Source of the DNA: Oasisia sp. SBJ-2009
Lineage: Eukaryota > Annelida > Polychaeta > Sabellida > Siboglinidae
NCBI GenBank assembly: GCA_964017155.1
Contig: OZ024861.1
Location: forward strand, 14,329,912 to 14,393,911
Reading direction: 5' to 3'
DNA length: 64,000 nucleotides
In this document: positions 24,158 through 37,498 of the stretch, one piece after another
How the letters are laid out: every line of letters starts with the position of its first letter
How positions within the stretch are numbered: position 1 is the stretch's first letter
Program-made: the position numbers and the translations under genes
Notes under the pieces: generated by a model
Database searches by the model: none
Seen by the model: only the letters and a program-made list of their open reading frames with translations
What the model was told of the DNA's origin: nothing

Positions 24158-26368
24158 GGCAGACGTGCCATTTTCGTTCCCGGCGACGTCAAATTTCAAG
24201 ATGGCGACGCCTTTGATCTAAGCAAACTGGGGGGGGGGGAGGCGCTTTCTTCCACGTTTACTTCGTTCTTTCAATGTTTTACTTGCGCTAGCTTATTTCG
24301 CAATAAGGTACACACATAGGACTACAGTTGTATTATGGTACGACGGCCTGTGCGACATTCGGGTACTTTTTATGCACGATGCAAGTCAATGTGCGTGGCG
24401 TATAACACCGATTAGATTCAACAATGCCAGACTCTCTCCATTGATTTTTAGACCAAATATATAAGGCCTGCTGCGTCCGCGCGTATTAAAACCACTGCAC
24501 TACCCTACCCGCGCCTCTTGTAATGAAGTTTCAAACCTAGGAGCAATTGAGGTTGGCTTGCATTCTGCGCAAGTGCCTAATTCTTGTCGGAAATGGAACA
24601 GAATATTCATATTCGTGTTCTCATTCACAGTACACTGTATATGGTGCATACCACTCTTCGATGAGTTGTCTCAAAGTCTCAAGCAGCTTTCCACCTATGC
24701 CTAGGCAAATAGACGTTTGGACAGTATCTAATTTCACATTCGTACTGCTGAGCTTCAAACTACTACACTCAACGACAGAAGTTCCCTTCACTGTGTTGGC
24801 AATCTACTCTCTGCGATCTGGAACTGTAAAACGTCTTAACGGCGACGCCACGAGGGCTGTATGCAGGCTGCGCATAGATGTATCTGAAGCATTATATGCC
24901 ATTCCATGCGATAAAAGACGTTCGTTCGCATACAGTCTAGATTTACTTTGTAGTGTAATACGCTTTGTATGACGTACAATGTGTGTAGCTAGCTCAACAT
25001 CAATGATTATATGATGCGACCATTGCCTGTTAGTTGCTTTGTGGTTTCGTTTTCATATTGAACTGGCGACATGTCTGCTCTTTGGTTTCAGGTCTTCCTA
25101 TTTGAGACCGACGTACGTGTGAGCGACACAGACCGTCTGAGAATGAGACGCGCGAGTAGTGATGAACCCCACGCATGTCTAGTGTATCACTTCGTAGTTG
25201 TCTGGGTAGTTTGGAACAACCCTTGGTTTCTCGTATGGCTCTTCGCCATCGCTGTTATGTCTAGCCGTTGGCGTTACCTGTTTGTCGGCATAGCGCTCAT
25301 GACATGGCCAAAGAGCTGGCCTGTTGGCACTGATCACTGTAGCATATGCTATTGTTTCCAAGGCAATGTATCAACATATGCATTCGAACTCCGTCACTAC
25401 CTAGATACAAATCCGCGTGCCGAGATATGTGTGACTGCAATCAATATGGGTCTCAAAACATCGAATGATCTCTACACTTGTCTTTGAAGGAAGACATGTC
25501 AAATGCGTACCCTTGAGTTACACTATTGCAAAGAAAGAGGCACTTGTGTAGGTTGCCTTGGCATGCTGATTCCTAAGTATGCTGTTTCCAGTCGAGATGA
25601 ATGCGTTGTGCTTGGTATCATGACGGTCAAAGAATCATCTACTCACCTGTATTGAGTGGGTGTATGTGTACAAGCGATAATGTGTGTGGCATTCGCCGCG
25701 CGAATGGTGCTTATGCATATCAGTTTTAATATACATTCCGCGGTGCGATCCCGGCCTCTTACACAAGTTTCGTTCTTGAAATACATCATATAACGTGAAC
25801 AATAGCTCGATCAATCGTCTGAGTAAAACGTTTCGATTGTGAGAACTGCAACATCAAAACTAATGTCCACTCGCACTAGCTGTGATACATGTATCGATGT
25901 CATGCTATCGTTGATTTGATTCTCCCAGTGATCGGCCTACATTATCATCTACCTCAACATGTTATATATAAAAAAGTAACTTGATAAAAACAACGCTTCA
26001 CCCACTGTCGAATGACTGTTCCGCGTCGCCAATCTTCACATCATCGGGCCTGGTCGGTCAGTAATGCTGCCAGAAGTATTCGGCCACGTGTCGCTGTATC
26101 TTCACCGGGCGCAGACACCTGAGAAAAAAACAATAAAACAGCGTTACAATGTGCACGGTGTCTAACAAAATTGAAAACAGCATGCTCAATGCTTACATAT
26201 GTCCACATTCCTTCACCCCACTGGCGTCAAAGACGCAAATCCCACCGCGATGCGGTCGAGATTACAACAAAGAAACTGGCATCTGTCGCCAGCATTCGGC
26301 TGCGCGGCAAAGTAATGGCGGCAAACCGGAAGACGCGCCACAACAATACCGTGACGTCACGACATTAC
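24158..26368 (+). repeat. Satellite unit 11 (short, type A')
   Basis: Unit of 2211 bp with G11. It has type A markers plus ctagtgtatcac, gtatcaacat, aatccgcg and ttggtatcatg, all shared with unit 13. The 40-bp deletion junction is at 25774/25775. Confidence 0.95.
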
Positions 26369-28580
26369 GGCAGACGTGCCATTTTCGTTCCCGGCGACGT
26401 CAAATTTCAAGATGGCGACGCCTTTGATCTAAGCAAACTGGGGGGGGGGGGAGGCGCTTTCTTCCACGTTTACTTCGTTCTTTCAATGTTTTACTTGCGC
26501 TAGCTTATTTCGCAATAAGGTACACACATAGGACTACAGTTGTATTATGGTACGACGGCCTGTGCGACATTCGGGTACTTTTTATGCACGATGCAAGTCA
26601 ATGTGCGTGGCGTATAACACCGATTAGATTCAACAATGCCAGACTCTCTCCATTGATTTTTAGACCAAACATATCAGGTCTGCTGCGTCCGCGCGTATTA
26701 AAACCACTGCACTACCCTACCCGCGCCTCTTGTAATGAAGTTTCAAACCTCGGAGCAATTGAGGTTGGCTTGCATTGTGCGCAAGTGCCTAATTCTTGTC
26801 GGAAATGGAACAGAATATTCATATTCGTGTTCTCATTCACAGTACACTGTATATGGTGCATACCACTCTTCGATGAGTTGTCTCAAAGTCTCAAGCAGCT
26901 TTCCACCTATGCCTAGGCAAATAGACGTTTAGACAGTATCTAATTTCACATTCGTACTGCTGAGCTTCAAACTACTACACTCAACGACAGAAGTTCCCTT
27001 CACTGTGTTGGCAATCTACTCTCTGCGATCTGGAACTCTAAAACGTCTTAACGGCGACGCCACGAGGGCTGTATGCAGGCTGCGCGTAGATGTATCTGAA
27101 GCATTATATGCCATTCCATGCGATAAAAGACGTTCGTTCGCATACAGTCTAGATTTACTCTGTAGTGTAATACGCTTTGTAGGACGTACAATGTGTGTAG
27201 CTAGCTCAACATCAATGATTATATGATGCGACCATTGCCTGTTAGTTGCTTTGTGGTTTCGTTTTCATATTGAACTGGCGACATGTCTGCTCTTTGGTTT
27301 CAGGTCTTCCTATTTGAGACCGACGTACGTGTGAGCGACACAGACCGTCTGAGAATGAGACGCGCGAGTAGTGATGAACCCCACGCATGTCTAGTATATC
27401 ACTTCGTAGTTGTCTGGGTAGTTTGGAACAACCCTTGGTTTCTCGTATGGCTCTTCGCCATCGCTGTTATGTCTAGCCGTTGGCGTTACCTGTTTGTCGG
27501 CACAGCGCTCATGACACGGCCAAAGAGCTGGCCTGTTGGCACTGATCACTGTAGCATATGCTATTGTTTCTAAGGCAATGTAACAACATATGCATTCGAA
27601 CTCCGTCACTACCTAGATACAAATCTGCGTGCCGAGATATGTGTGACTGCAATCAATATGGGTCTCAAAACATCGAATGATCTCTACACTTGTCTTTGAA
27701 GGAAGACATGTCAAATGCGTACCCTTGAATTACACTATTGCAAAGAAAGAGGCACTTGTGTAGGTTGCCTTGGCATGCTGATTCCTAAGTATGCTGTTTC
27801 CAGTCGAGATGAATGCGTTGTGCTTGGTGTCATGACGGTCAAAGAATCATCTACTCACCTGTATTGAGTGGGTGTATGTGTACAAGCGATAATGTGTGTG
27901 GCATTCGCCGCGCGAATGGTGCTTATGCATATCAGTTTTAATATACATTCCGCGGTGCGATCCCGGCCTCTTACACAAGTTTCGTTCTTGAAATACATCA
28001 TATAACGTGAACAATAGCTCGATCAATCGTCTGAGTAAAACGTTTCGATTGTGAGAACTGCAACATCAAAACTAATGTCCACTCGCACTAGCTGTGTTAC
28101 ATGTATCGATGTCATGCTATCGTTGATTTGATTCTCCCAGTGATCGGCCTACATTATCATCTACCTCAACATGTTATATATAAAAAAGTAACTTGATAAA
28201 AACAACGCTTCACCCACTGTCGAATGACTGTTCCGCGTCGCCAATCTTCACATCATCGGGCCTGGTCGGTCAGTAATGCTGCCAGAAGTATTCGGCCACG
28301 TGTCGCTGTATCTTCACCGGGCGCAGACACCTGAGAAAAAAACAATAAAACAGCGTTACAATGTGCACGGTGTCTAACAAAATTGAAAACAGCATGCTCA
28401 ATGCTTACATATGTCCACATTCCTTCACCCCACTGGCGTCAAAGACGCAAATCCCACCGCGATGCGGTCGAGATTACAACAAAGAAACTGGCATCTGTCG
28501 CCAGCATTCGGCTGCGCGGCAAAGTAATGGCGGCAAACCGGAAGACGCGCCACAACAATACCGTGACGTCACGACATTAC
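26369..28580 (+). repeat. Satellite unit 12 (short, type B)
   Basis: Unit of 2212 bp with G12 and all type B markers of unit 10. Visible differences from unit 10 are few, for example ctacagttg for ctactgttg and cctcggagc for cctgggagc. The 40-bp deletion junction is at 27986/27987. Confidence 0.95.
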
Positions 28581-30790
28581 GGCAGACGTGCCATTTTCGT
28601 TCCCGGCGACGTCAAATTTCAAGATGGCGACGCCTTTGATCTAAGCAAACTGGGGGGGGGGAGGCGCTTTCTTCCACGTTTACTTCGTTCTTTCAATGTT
28701 TTACTTGCGCTAGCTTATTTCGCAATAAGGTACACACATAGGACTACAGTTGTATTATGGTACGACGGCCTGTGCGACATTCGGGTACTTTTTATGCACG
28801 ATGCAAGTCAATGTGCGTGGCGTATAACACCGATTAGATTCAACAATGCCAGACTCTCTCCATTGATTTTTAGACCAAATATATAAGGCCTGCTGCGTCC
28901 GCGCGTATTAAAACCACTGCACTACCCTACCCGCGCCTCTTGTAATGAAGTTTCAAACCTAGGAGCAATTGAGGTTGGCTTGCATTCTGCGCAAGTGCCT
29001 AATTCTTGTCGGAAATGGAACAGAATATTCATATTCGTGTTCTCATTCACAGTACACTGTATATGGTGCATACCACTCTTCGATGAGTTGTCTCAAAGTC
29101 TCAAGCAGCTTTCCACCTATGCCTAGGCAAATAGACGTTTGGACAGTATCTAATTTCACATTCGTACTGCTGAGCTTCAAACTACTACACTCAACGACAG
29201 AAGTTCCCTTCACTGTGTTGGCAATCTACTCTCTGCGATCTGGAACTGTAAAACGTCTTAACGGCGACGCCACGAGGGCTGTATGCAGGCTGCGCATAGA
29301 TGTATCTGAAGCATTATATGCCATTCCATGCGATAAAAGACGTTCGTTCGCATACAGTCTAGATTTACTTTGTAGTGTAATACGCTTTGTATGACGTACA
29401 ATGTGTGTAGCTAGCTCAACATCAATGATTATATGATGCGACCATTGCCTGTTAGTTGCTTTGTGGTTTCGTTTTCATATTGAACTGGCGACATGTCTGC
29501 TCTTTGGTTTCAGGTCTTCCTATTTGAGACCGACGTACGTGTGAGCGACACAGACCGTCTGAGAATGAGACGCGCGAGTAGTGATGAACCCCACGCATGT
29601 CTAGTGTATCACTTCGTAGTTGTCTGGGTAGTTTGGAACAACCCTTGGTTTCTCGTATGGCTCTTCGCCATCGCTGTTATGTCTAGCCGTTGGCGTTACC
29701 TGTTTGTCGGCATAGCGCTCATGACATGGCCAAAGAGCTGGCCTGTTGGCACTGATCACTGTAGCATATGCTATTGTTTCCAAGGCAATGTATCAACATA
29801 TGCATTCGAACTCCGTCACTACCTAGATACAAATCCGCGTGCCGAGATATGTGTGACTGCAATCAATATGGGTCTCAAAACATCGAATGATCTCTACACT
29901 TGTCTTTGAAGGAAGACATGTCAAATGCGTACCCTTGAGTTACACTATTGCAAAGAAAGAGGCACTTGTGTAGGTTGCCTTGGCATGCTGATTCCTAAGT
30001 ATGCTGTTTCCAGTCGAGATGAATGCGTTGTGCTTGGTATCATGACGGTCAAAGAATCATCTACTCACCTGTATTGAGTGGGTGTATGTGTACAAGCGAT
30101 AATGTGTGTGGCATTCGCCGCGCGAATGGTGCTTATGCATATCAGTTTTAATATACATTCCGCGGTGCGATCCCGGCCTCTTACACAAGTTTCGTTCTTG
30201 AAATACATCATATAACGTGAACAATAGCTCGATCAATCGTCTGAGTAAAACGTTTCGATTGTGAGAACTGCAACATCAAAACTAATGTCCACTCGCACTA
30301 GCTGTGATACATGTATCGATGTCATGCTATCGTTGATTTGATTCTCCCAGTGATCGGCCTACATTATCATCTACCTCAACATGTTATATATAAAAAAGTA
30401 ACTTGATAAAAACAACGCTTCACCCACTGTCGAATGACTGTTCCGCGTCGCCAATCTTCACATCATCGGGCCTGGTCGGTCAGTAATGCTGCCAGAAGTA
30501 TTCGGCCACGTGTCGCTGTATCTTCACCGGGCGCAGACACCTGAGAAAAAAACAATAAAACAGCGTTACAATGTGCACGGTGTCTAACAAAATTGAAAAC
30601 AGCATGCTCAATGCTTACATATGTCCACATTCCTTCACCCCACTGGCGTCAAAGACGCAAATCCCACCGCGATGCGGTCGAGATTACAACAAAGAAACTG
30701 GCATCTGTCGCCAGCATTCGGCTGCGCGGCAAAGTAATGGCGGCAAACCGGAAGACGCGCCACAACAATACCGTGACGTCACGACATTAC
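28581..30790 (+). repeat. Satellite unit 13 (short, type A')
   Basis: Unit of 2210 bp with G10, a near copy of unit 11 including its private markers ctagtgtatcac, aatccgcg and ttggtatcatg. The 40-bp deletion junction is at 30196/30197. Confidence 0.95.
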
Positions 30791-33036
30791 GGCAGACGTG
30801 CCATTTTCGTTCCCGGCGACGTCAAATTTCAAGATGGCGACGCCTTTGATCTAAGCAAACTGGGGGGGGGGGAGGCGCTTTCTTCCACGTTTACTTCGTT
30901 CTTTCAATGTTTTACTTGCGCTAGCCTATTTCGCAATAAGGAACACACATAGGACTACAGTTGTATTATGGTACGACGGCCTGTGCGACATTCGGGTACT
31001 TTTTATGCACGAAGCAAGTCAATGTGCGTGGCGTATAACACCGATTAGATTCAACAATGCCAGACTCTCTCCATTGATTTTTAGACCAAATATATCAGGC
31101 CTGCTGCGTCCGCGCGTATTAAAACCACTGCACTACCCTACCCGCGCCTCTTGTAATGAAGTTTCAAACCTAGGAGCAATTGAGGTTGGCTTGCATTGTG
31201 CGCAAGTGCCTAATTCTTGTCGGAAATGGAACATAATATTCATATTCGTGTTCTCATTCACAGTACACTGTATATGGTGCATACCACTCTTCGATGAGTT
31301 GTCTCAAAGTCTCAAGCAGCTTTCCACCTATGCCTAGGCAAATAGACGTTTGGACAGTATCTAATTTCACATTCGTACTGCTGAGCTTCAAACTACTACA
31401 CTCAACGACAGAAGTTCCCTTCACTGTGTTGGCAATCTACTCTCTGCGATCTGGAACTCTAAAGCGTCTTAACGGCGACGCCACGAGGGCTGTATGCAGG
31501 CTGCGCATAGATGTATCTGAAGCATTATATGCCATTCCATGCGATAAAAGACGTTCGTTCGCATACAGTCTAGATTTACTCTGTAGTGTAATACGCTTTG
31601 TAGGACGTACAATGTGTGTAGCTAGCTCAACATCAATGATTATATGATGCGACCATTGCCTGTTAGTTGCTTTGTGGTTTCGTTTTCATATTGAACTGGC
31701 GACATGTCTGCTCTTTGGTTTCAGGTCTTCCTATTTGAGACCGACGTGTGAGCGACACAGACCGTCTGAGAATGAGACGCGCGAGTAGTGATGAACCCCA
31801 CGCATGTCTAGTATATCACTTCGTAGTTGTCTGGGTAGTTTGGAACAACCCTTGGTTTCTCGTATGGCTCTTCGCCATCGCTGTTATGTCTAGCCGTTGG
31901 CGTTACCTGTTTGTCGGCACAGCGCTCATGACACGGCCAAAGAGCTGGCCTGTTGGAACTGATCACTGTAGCATATGCTATTGTTTCCAAGGCAATGTAA
32001 CAACATATGCATTCGAACTCCGTCACTACCTAGATACAAATCTGCGTGCCCAGATATGTGTGACTGCAATAAATATGGGTCTCAAAACATCGAATGATCT
32101 CTACACTTGTCTTTGAAGGAAGACATGTCAAATGCGTACCCTTGAGTTACACTATTGCAAAGAAAGAGGCACTTGTGTAGGTTGCCTTGGCATGCTGATT
32201 CCTAAGTACGCTGTTTCCAGTCGAGATGAATGCGTTGTGCTTGGTGTCATGACGGTCAAAGAATCATCTACTCGCCTGTATTGAGTGGGTGTATGTGTAC
32301 AAGCGATAATGTGTGTGGCATTCGCCGCGCGAATGGTGCTTATGCATATCAGTTTTAATATACTTTCCGCGGTGCGATCCCGGCCTCTTACACAAGTTTC
32401 GTTTCATGTGCATTATTTTGCATCATATTTTGACATTGCGTATCTTGAAATACATCATATAGCGTGAACAATAGCTCGATCAATCGTCTGAGTAAAACGT
32501 TTCGATTGTGAGAACTGCAACATCAAAACTAATGTCCACTCGCACTAGCTGTGATACATGTATCGATGTCATGCTATCGTTGATTTGATTCTCCCAGTGA
32601 TCGGCCTACATTATCATCTACCTCAACATGTTATATAGAAAAAATAACTTGATAAAAACAACGCTTCACCCACTGTCGAATGACTGTTCCGCGTCGCCAA
32701 TCTTCACATCATCGGGCCTGGTCGGTCAGTAATGCTGCCAGAAGTATTCGGCCACGTGTCGCTGTATCTTCACCGGGCGCAGACACCTGAGAAAAAAACA
32801 ATAAAACAGCGTTACAATGTGCACGGTGTCTAACAAAATTGAAAACAGCATGCTCAATGCTTACATATGTCCACATTCCTTCACCCCACTGGCGTCAAAG
32901 ACGCAAATCCCACCGCGATGCGGTCGAGATTACAACAAAGAAACTGGCATCTGTCGCCAGCATTCGGCTGCGCGGCAAAGTAATGGCGGCAAACCGGAAG
33001 ACGCGCCACAACAATACCGTGACGTCACGACATTAC
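30791..33036 (+). repeat. Satellite unit 14 (long, type C with A/B-type tail)
   Basis: Unit of 2246 bp with G11. Type C markers: cacgaagcaag, ggaacataat, aactctaaagcg, ttggaactg, cccagatat, gtacgctg and actcgcctg; the 40-bp segment is present. Its last ~250 bp switch to A/B-type variants (cagcatgctc, ttacaacaaag), placing a subtype breakpoint near 32.65-32.85 kb. Confidence 0.95.
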
Positions 33037-35249
33037 GGCAGACGTGCCATTTTCGTTCCCGGCGACGTCAAATTTCAAGATGGCGACGCCTTTGATCTAA
33101 GCAAACTGGGGGGGGGGGGAGGCGCTTTCTTCCACGTTTACTTCGTTCTTTCAATGTTTTACTTGCGCTAGCTTATTTCGCAATAAGGTACACACATAGG
33201 ACTACAGTTGTATTATGGTACGACGGCCTGTGCGACATTCGGGTACTTTTTATGCACGATGCAAGTCAATGTGCGTGGCGTATAACACCGATTAGATTCA
33301 ACAATGCCAGACTCTCTCCATTGATTTTTAGACCAAATATATAAGGCCTGCTGCGTCCGCGCGTATTAAAACCACTGCACTACCCTACCCGCGCCTCTTG
33401 TAATGAAGTTTCAAACCTAGGAGCAATTGAGGTTGGCTTGCATTCTGCGCAAGTGCCTAATTCTTGTCGGAAATGGAACAGAATATTCATATTCGTGTTC
33501 TCATTCACAGTACACTGTATATGGTGCATACCACTCTTCGATGAGTTGTCTCAAAGTCTCAAGCAGCTTTCCACCTATGCCTAGGCAAATAGACGTTTGG
33601 ACAGTATCTAATTTCACATTCGTACTGCTGAGCTTCAAACTACTACACTCAACGACAGAAGTTCCCTTCACTGTGTTGGCAATCTACTCTCTGCGATCTG
33701 GAACTGTAAAACGTCTTAACGGCGACGCCACGAGGGCTGTATGCAGGCTGCGCATAGATGTATCTGAAGCATTATATGCCATTCCATGCGATAAAAGACG
33801 TTCGTTCGCATACAGTCTAGATTTACTTTGTAGTGTAATACGCTTTGTATGACGTACAATGTGTGTAGCTAGCTCAACATCAATGATTATATGATGCGAC
33901 CATTGCCTGTTAGTTGCTTTGTGGTTTCGTTTTCATATTGAACTGGCGACATGTCTGCTCTTTGGTTTCAGGTCTTCCTATTTGAGACCGACGTACGTGT
34001 GAGCGACACAGACCGTCTGAGAATGAGACGCGCGAGTAGTGATGAACCCCACGCATGTCTAGTGTATCACTTCGTAGTTGTCTGGGTAGCTTGGAACAAC
34101 CCTTGGTTTCTCGTATGGCTCTTCGCCATCGCTGTTATGTCTAGCCGTTGGCGTTACCTGTTTGTCGGCACAGCGCTCATGACACGGCCAAAGAGCTGGC
34201 CTGTTGGCACTGATCACTGTAGCATATGCTATTGTTTCTAAGGTAAATGTAACAACATATGCATTCGAACTCCGTCACTACCTAGATACAAATCTGCGTG
34301 CCGAGATATGTGTGACTGCAATCAATATGGGTCTCAAAACATCGAATGATCTCTACACTTGTCTTTGAAGGAAGACATGTCAAATGCGTACCCTTGAGTT
34401 ACACTATTGCAAAGAAAGAGGCACTTGTGTAGGTTGCCTTGGCATGCTGATTCCTAAGTATGCTGTTTCCAGTCGAGATGAATGCGTTGTGCTTGGTGTC
34501 ATGACGGTCAAAGAATCATCTACTCACCTGTATTGAGTGGGTGTATGTGTACAAGCGATAATGTGTGTGGCATTCGCCGCGCGAATGGTGCTTATGCATA
34601 TCAGTTTTAATATACATTCCGCGGTGCGATCCCGGCCTCTTACACAAGTTTCGTTCTTGAAATACATCATATAACGTGAACAATAGCTCGATCAATCGTC
34701 TGAGTAAAACGTTTCGATTGTGAGAACTGCAACATCAAAACTAATGTCCACTCGCACTAGCTGTGATACATGTATCGATGTCATGCTATCGTTGATTTGA
34801 TTCTCCCAGTGATCGGCCTACATTATCATCTACCTCAACATGTTATATATAAAAAAGTAACTTGATAAAAACAACGCTTCACCCACTGTCGAATGACTGT
34901 TCCGCGTCGCCAATCTTCACATCATCGGGCCTGGTCGGTCAGTAATGCTGCCAGAAGTATTCGGCCACGTGTCGCTGTATCTTCACCGGGCGCAGACACC
35001 TGAGAAAAAAACAATAAAACAGCGTTACAATGTGCACGGTGTCTAACAAAATTGAAAACAGCATGCTCAATGCTTACATATGTCCACATTCCTTCACCCC
35101 ACTGGCGTCAAAGACGCAAATCCCACCGCGATGCGGTCGAGATTACAACAAAGAAACTGACATCTGTCGCCAGCATTCGGCTGCGCGGCAAAGTAATGGC
35201 GGCAAACCGGAAGACGCCCCACAACAATACCGTGACGTCACGACATTAC
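33037..35249 (+). repeat. Satellite unit 15 (short, type A)
   Basis: Unit of 2213 bp with G12 and type A markers (atataaggcc, tttgtatgacg, ctagtgtatcac, gtac insertion). It differs from units 9, 11 and 13 by cacagcg/acacgg and by an extra base in gtttctaaggtaaatg (about 34236). The 40-bp deletion junction is at 34655/34656. Confidence 0.95.
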
Positions 35250-37498
35250 GGCAGACGTGCCATTTTCGTTCCCGGCGACGTCAAATTTCAAGATGGCGAC
35301 GCCTTTGATCTAAGCAAACTGGGGGGGGGGGAGGCGCTTTCTTCCACGTTTACTTCGTTCTTTCAATGTTTTACTTGCGCTAGCTTATTTCGCAATAAGG
35401 TACACACATAGGACTACAGTTGTATTATGGTACGACGGCCTGTGCGACATTCGGGTACTTTTTATGCACGATGCAAGTCAATGTGCGTGGCGTATAACAC
35501 CGATTAGATTCAACAATGCCAGACTCTCTCCATTGATTTTTAGACCAAACATATCAGGTCTGCTGCGTCCGCGCGTATTAAAACCACTGCACTACCCTAC
35601 CCGCGCCTCTTGTAATGAAGTTTCAAACCTAGGAGCAATTGAGGTTGGCTTGCATTGTGCGCAAGTGCCTAATTCTTGTCGGAAATGGAACAGAATATTC
35701 ATATTCGTGTTCTCATTCACAGTACACTGTATAGGGTGCATACCACTCTTCGATGAGTTGTCTCAAAGTCTCAAGCAGCTTTCCACCTATGCCTAGGCAA
35801 ATAGACGTTTAGACAGTATCTAATTTCACATTCGTACTGCTGAGCTTCAAACTACTACACTCAACGACAGAAGTTCCCTTCACCGTGTTGGCAATCTACT
35901 CTCTGCGATCTGGAACTCTAAAACGTCTTAACGGCGACGCCACGAGGGCTGTATGCAGGCTGCGCGTAGATGTATCTGAAGCATTATATGCCATTCCATG
36001 CGATAAAAGACGTTCGTTCGCATACAGTCTAGATTTACTCTGTAGTGTAATACGCTTTGTAGGACGTACAATGTGTGTAGCTAGCTCAACATCAATGATT
36101 ATATGATGCGACCATTGCCTGTTAGTTGCTTTGTGGTTTCGTTTTCATATTGAACTGGCGACATGTCTGCTCTTTGGTTTCAGGTCTTCCTATTTGAGAC
36201 CGACGTACGTGTGAGCGACACAGACCGTCTGAGAATGAGACGCGCGAGTAGTGATGAACCCCACGCATGTCTAGTATATCATTTCGTTGTTATCTGTGTA
36301 GTTTGGAACAACCTTTGTTTTCTCGTATGGCTCTTCGCCATCGCTGTTATGTCTAGCCTTTGGCGTTACCTGTTTGTCGGCACAGCGCTCATGACACGGC
36401 CAAAGAGCTGGCCTGTTGGCACTGATCACTGTAGCATATGCTATTGTTTCTAAGGCAATGTAACAACATATGCATTCGAACTCCGTCACTACCTAGATAC
36501 AAATCTGCGTGCCGAGATATGTGTGACTGCAATCAATATGGGTCTCAAAACATCGAATGATCTCTACACTTGTCTTTGAAGGAAGACATGTCAAATGCGT
36601 ACCCTTGAGTTACACTATTGCAAAGAAAGAGGCACTTGTGTAGGTTGCCTTGGCATGCTGATTCCTAAGTATGCTGTTTCCAGTCGAGATGAATGCGTTG
36701 TGCTTGGTGTCATGACGGTCAAAGAATCATCTACTCACCTGTATTGAGTGGGTGTATGTGTACAAGCGATAATGTGTGTGGCATTCGCCGCGCGAATGGT
36801 GCTTATGCATATCAGTTTTAATATACTTTCCGCGGTGCTATCCCGGCCTCTTACACAAGTTTCGTTTCATGTGCATTATTTTGCATCATATTTTGACATT
36901 GCGTATCTTGAAATACATCACATAGCGTGAACAATAGCTCGATCAATCGTCTGAGTAAAACGTTTCGATTGTGAGAACTGCAACATCAAAACTAATGTCC
37001 ACTCGCACTAGCTGTGATATATGTATCGATGTCATGCTATCGTTGCTTTGATTCTCCCAGTGATCGGCCTACATTATCATCTACCTCAACATGTTATATA
37101 AAAAAAATAACTTGATAAAAACAACGCTTCACCCACTGTCGAATGACTGTTCCGCGTCGCCAATCTTCACATCATCGGGCCTGGTCGGTCAGTAATGCTG
37201 CCAGAAGTATTCGGCCACGTGTCGCTGTATCTTCACCGGGCGCAGACACCTGAGAAAAAACAATAAAAAAGCGTTACAATGTGCACGGTGTCTAACAAAA
37301 TTGAAAACAGCAGGCTCAATGCTTACATATGTCCACATTCCTTCACCCCACTGGCGTCAAAGACGCAAATCCCACCGCGATGCGGTCGAGATTACACTAA
37401 AGAAACTGGCATCTGTCGCCAGCATTCGGCTGCGCGGCAAAGTAATGGCGGCAAACCGGAAGACGCGCCACAACAATACCGTGACGTCACGACATTAC
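35250..37498 (+). repeat. Satellite unit 16 (type B head, long-type tail, substitution cluster)
   Basis: Unit of 2249 bp with G11. The first ~1.3 kb has type B markers (aacatatcaggtc, gtttagacag, gcgcgtagatg, gtac insertion, gtttctaagg). The tail keeps the 40-bp segment and has cagcaggctc and ttacactaaag, so the unit is a B/long mosaic with a switch between about 36.53 and 36.83 kb. Seven substitutions cluster in 36282-36360. Confidence 0.95.

Larger units (their letters stand above)
21946..30790 (+). repeat. Higher-order repeat: two copies of a ~4.42-kb B-A' dimer
   Basis: The block 21946-26368 (unit 10 type B plus unit 11 type A') is repeated as 26369-30790 (units 12 and 13). Private markers recur at an offset of 4422-4423 bp: cttgaattac in units 10 and 12, and ctagtgtatcac, aatccgcg and ttggtatcatg in units 11 and 13. 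Monomers within a dimer differ at many of these sites. This is the signature of a higher-order satellite repeat, in which a multimer became the unit of amplification. Confidence 0.88.
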
